A stretch of 64,000 bases of DNA from Rhodoferax sp. (lineage in GTDB: Bacteria > Pseudomonadota > Gammaproteobacteria > Burkholderiales > Burkholderiaceae_C). The DNA lies in NCBI RefSeq assembly GCF_025354435.1, contig NZ_JANXMU010000008.1, positions 1 through 64,000 of the forward strand. The letters are read 5' to 3'. Numbering within the stretch: position 1 is the first letter of the stretch; each line of letters opens with the position of its first letter. Of this stretch, positions 62,797 to 64,000 are shown one piece after another. Made by a program: the position numbers and the translations under genes. The notes beneath the pieces were generated by a model. It saw nothing but the letters and a program-made list of their open reading frames with translations, ran no database searches and was not told the origin of the DNA.

Positions 62797-64000
62797 AGCC
62801 GCGTGACAACGCCGGGCCGCGCCCGGTCGAGGTCGCGCTGCTGGCCTCGGTGTTCATCGTCTCGGCCTGCGGGCTGGTGTACGAACTGGCGGCGGGCGCG
62901 CTCGCGTCCTACCTGCTGGGCGACTCGGTGCTGCAGTTCTCTACCGTCATCGGCACGTATTTGTTTGCCATGGGCGTGGGCTCGTATTTGTCGCGCTTTT
63001 TCGAGCGCCAGTTACCTGCCCACTTTTTACGCATAGAACTGCTGGTAGCGCTTATTGGTGGTGCACTGCCAGCTCTTCTTTTTATAGCAAATGCGTATCT
63101 GCCCGGCGCGTTCCGCCCGTTGCTGTACAGCCTGGTGTTGCTGGTCGGCACACTGGTGGGGCTGGAGATTCCGCTGGTCATGCGCATCCTGCAGCGCAAC
63201 GTAGCCCTGAAAGACCTGGTGTCGCAGGTGCTGACCTTCGACTACCTGGGCGCGCTGGCGGTGTCGCTGGCGTTCCCGCTACTGCTGGTGCCGCACCTGG
63301 GCCTAATCCGCACCGGGCTGCTGTTTGGCCTGATGAACGCCGCCGTGGCGCTGTGGGCGCTGTGGCTGTTTCGGCACGACCTGCGCCGCTTCAAAGCCCA
63401 TGCGCTGGCCTGCGGGTTGACGCTGGCCGCCCTGGCCGCGGGCATGGCGGCGGCAGACCACATCACCACCTGGGCCGAAGACAAGCTCTACCAAGACCGC
63501 GTGGTCATCGCGACCACCACGCCCTACCAGCGCATCGTGGTGACGCATGGCGCGGGCGAAGGCAAGGCGGGTTACCGGCTGTTTTTGAACGGCAACCTGC
63601 AGTTTGCCCAACGCGACGAATACCGCTACCACGAGGCCCTGGTCCACCCGGTGATGTCGGCCCAAGGAGCCCCCAAAAAGGTGGCCGTGCTGGGCGGCGG
63701 CGACGGCATGGCGGTGCGCGAAATCCTCAAATACCCCGGCGTGGAAAGCATCACCCTGGTCGAGCTGGACCCGGCCATGACCACGCTGTTCCAAACCCAG
63801 CCCGCGCTGGTGCAGCTCAACGGCGGCGCGCTGCTGTCCCCCAAGCTGCACATTGTCAACACCGACGCGTTCCACTGGCTGCAAACCACCACCGAGACCT
63901 TCGACGTGATCGTGGTGGACTTCCCCGACCCGACCAACTTCGCCATCGGCAAGCTCTACACCAACTCGTTCTACAGCCTACTGGACCAGCGCCTGTCGGC
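62793..64000 (+). CDS. Membrane-anchored spermidine-synthase-like aminopropyltransferase (partial)
   Basis: The frame runs off the window end. The likely start is a TTG at 62793 overlapping the DUF350 stop; a later start is possible. The N-terminal ~200 residues have about seven hydrophobic helices (ALLASVFIVSACGLVYELAA; STVIGTYLFAMGVGSYLSRF). A SpeE-type domain follows: DEYRYHEALVHPVMSAQ, KKVAVLGGGDGMAVREILKY (SAM-binding glycine motif), SITLVELDPAM and VIVVDFPDPTNFAIGKLY (catalytic Asp). With speD upstream it suggests local spermidine or polyamine synthesis at the membrane. Substrate not certain. Confidence 0.9.
   Translation, partial: MKPRDNAGPRPVEVALLASVFIVSACGLVYELAAGALASYLLGDSVLQFSTVIGTYLFAMGVGSYLSRFFERQLPAHFLRIELLVALIGGALPALLFIANAYLPGAFRPLLYSLVLLVGTLVGLEIPLVMRILQRNVALKDLVSQVLTFDYLGALAVSLAFPLLLVPHLGLIRTGLLFGLMNAAVALWALWLFRHDLRRFKAHALACGLTLAALAAGMAAADHITTWAEDKLYQDRVVIATTTPYQRIVVTHGAGEGKAGYRLFLNGNLQFAQRDEYRYHEALVHPVMSAQGAPKKVAVLGGGDGMAVREILKYPGVESITLVELDPAMTTLFQTQPALVQLNGGALLSPKLHIVNTDAFHWLQTTTETFDVIVVDFPDPTNFAIGKLYTNSFYSLLDQRLS

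Overview
The window reads as a chromosomal segment of a betaproteobacterium of the order Burkholderiales, most likely family Comamonadaceae (Rhodoferax, Polaromonas or Acidovorax-like). This rests on gene families, high GC, and a dispersed intergenic repeat (a TAGCTACTAGCG arm and a CGCTAGAGGCC arm) that I recall from Comamonadaceae genomes. No database search was possible, so all assignments come from reading motifs.

Layout: (1) 1-3.9 kb, minus strand: a DUF4331 secreted protein, a small lipoprotein, a TPR protein and the start of a HupE/UreJ-type membrane protein. (2) 4.2-5.8 kb: an Aer-like PAS chemoreceptor with a perfect FNR/Anr box upstream. (3) 5.8-20.8 kb: a sugar-acid catabolic locus. 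A divergent LacI-family regulator and a GntR-type palindrome precede an IlvD/Edd dehydratase, an HpcH/HpaI aldolase, a complete ABC sugar importer, a porin, a Gfo/Idh/MocA oxidoreductase, an aldose 1-epimerase, an SMP-30 lactonase, an SDR, a GabD-like aldehyde dehydrogenase and a TauE/SafE permease. Together they fit uptake of an aldose, oxidation to a lactone, hydrolysis, dehydration, aldol cleavage to pyruvate plus an aldehyde, and oxidation of that aldehyde. (4) 20.8-33.6 kb: housekeeping and signalling genes: a PEP-CTERM phytase-like esterase, queF, a prolyl-4-hydroxylase-like oxygenase, yaaA, a diguanylate cyclase beside a decayed paralogue, valS, a GDPD lipoprotein, a TusA-type protein, a Nudix hydrolase and cysM.

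(5) 33.7-47.0 kb: an integrative element of about 13.2 kb in the 3' end of tRNA-Leu(CAA). It carries a P4-type tyrosine integrase, two AlpA-like HTH proteins, a PriCT/Toprim/DUF927 primase-helicase, an HNH nuclease, a Cro/C1-like HTH protein and several small unknown proteins, nearly all on the minus strand. No capsid, terminase or conjugation gene was recognised, so it looks like a phage-satellite (PICI/P4-like) or a small mobilisable island. Its non-coding DNA is unusually structured: twelve tandem 59-bp repeats behind the primase plus one isolated copy 8 kb away, GGGAAC/GTTCCC iteron-like clusters near both ends in opposite orientation, GGGGGCA arm-site-like repeats at both ends, a 13-bp inverted repeat before the main operon and a TACGTACG double site before the HTH gene.

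(6) 47.0-50.0 kb: a GbsR/MarR-type regulator with a perfect inverted-repeat operator, then cydAB (cytochrome bd). (7) 50.3-59.3 kb: a META-domain lipoprotein, gshA, and an RND efflux operon with a divergent TetR regulator and an AcrR-like operator. (8) 59.4-64 kb: speD, then an SPFH-type protein interrupted by an in-frame amber codon, a zinc-ribbon/DUF4178 membrane protein, a DUF350 protein and a membrane-anchored spermidine-synthase-like protein cut by the window edge. This is a polyamine/membrane module of poorly known function.
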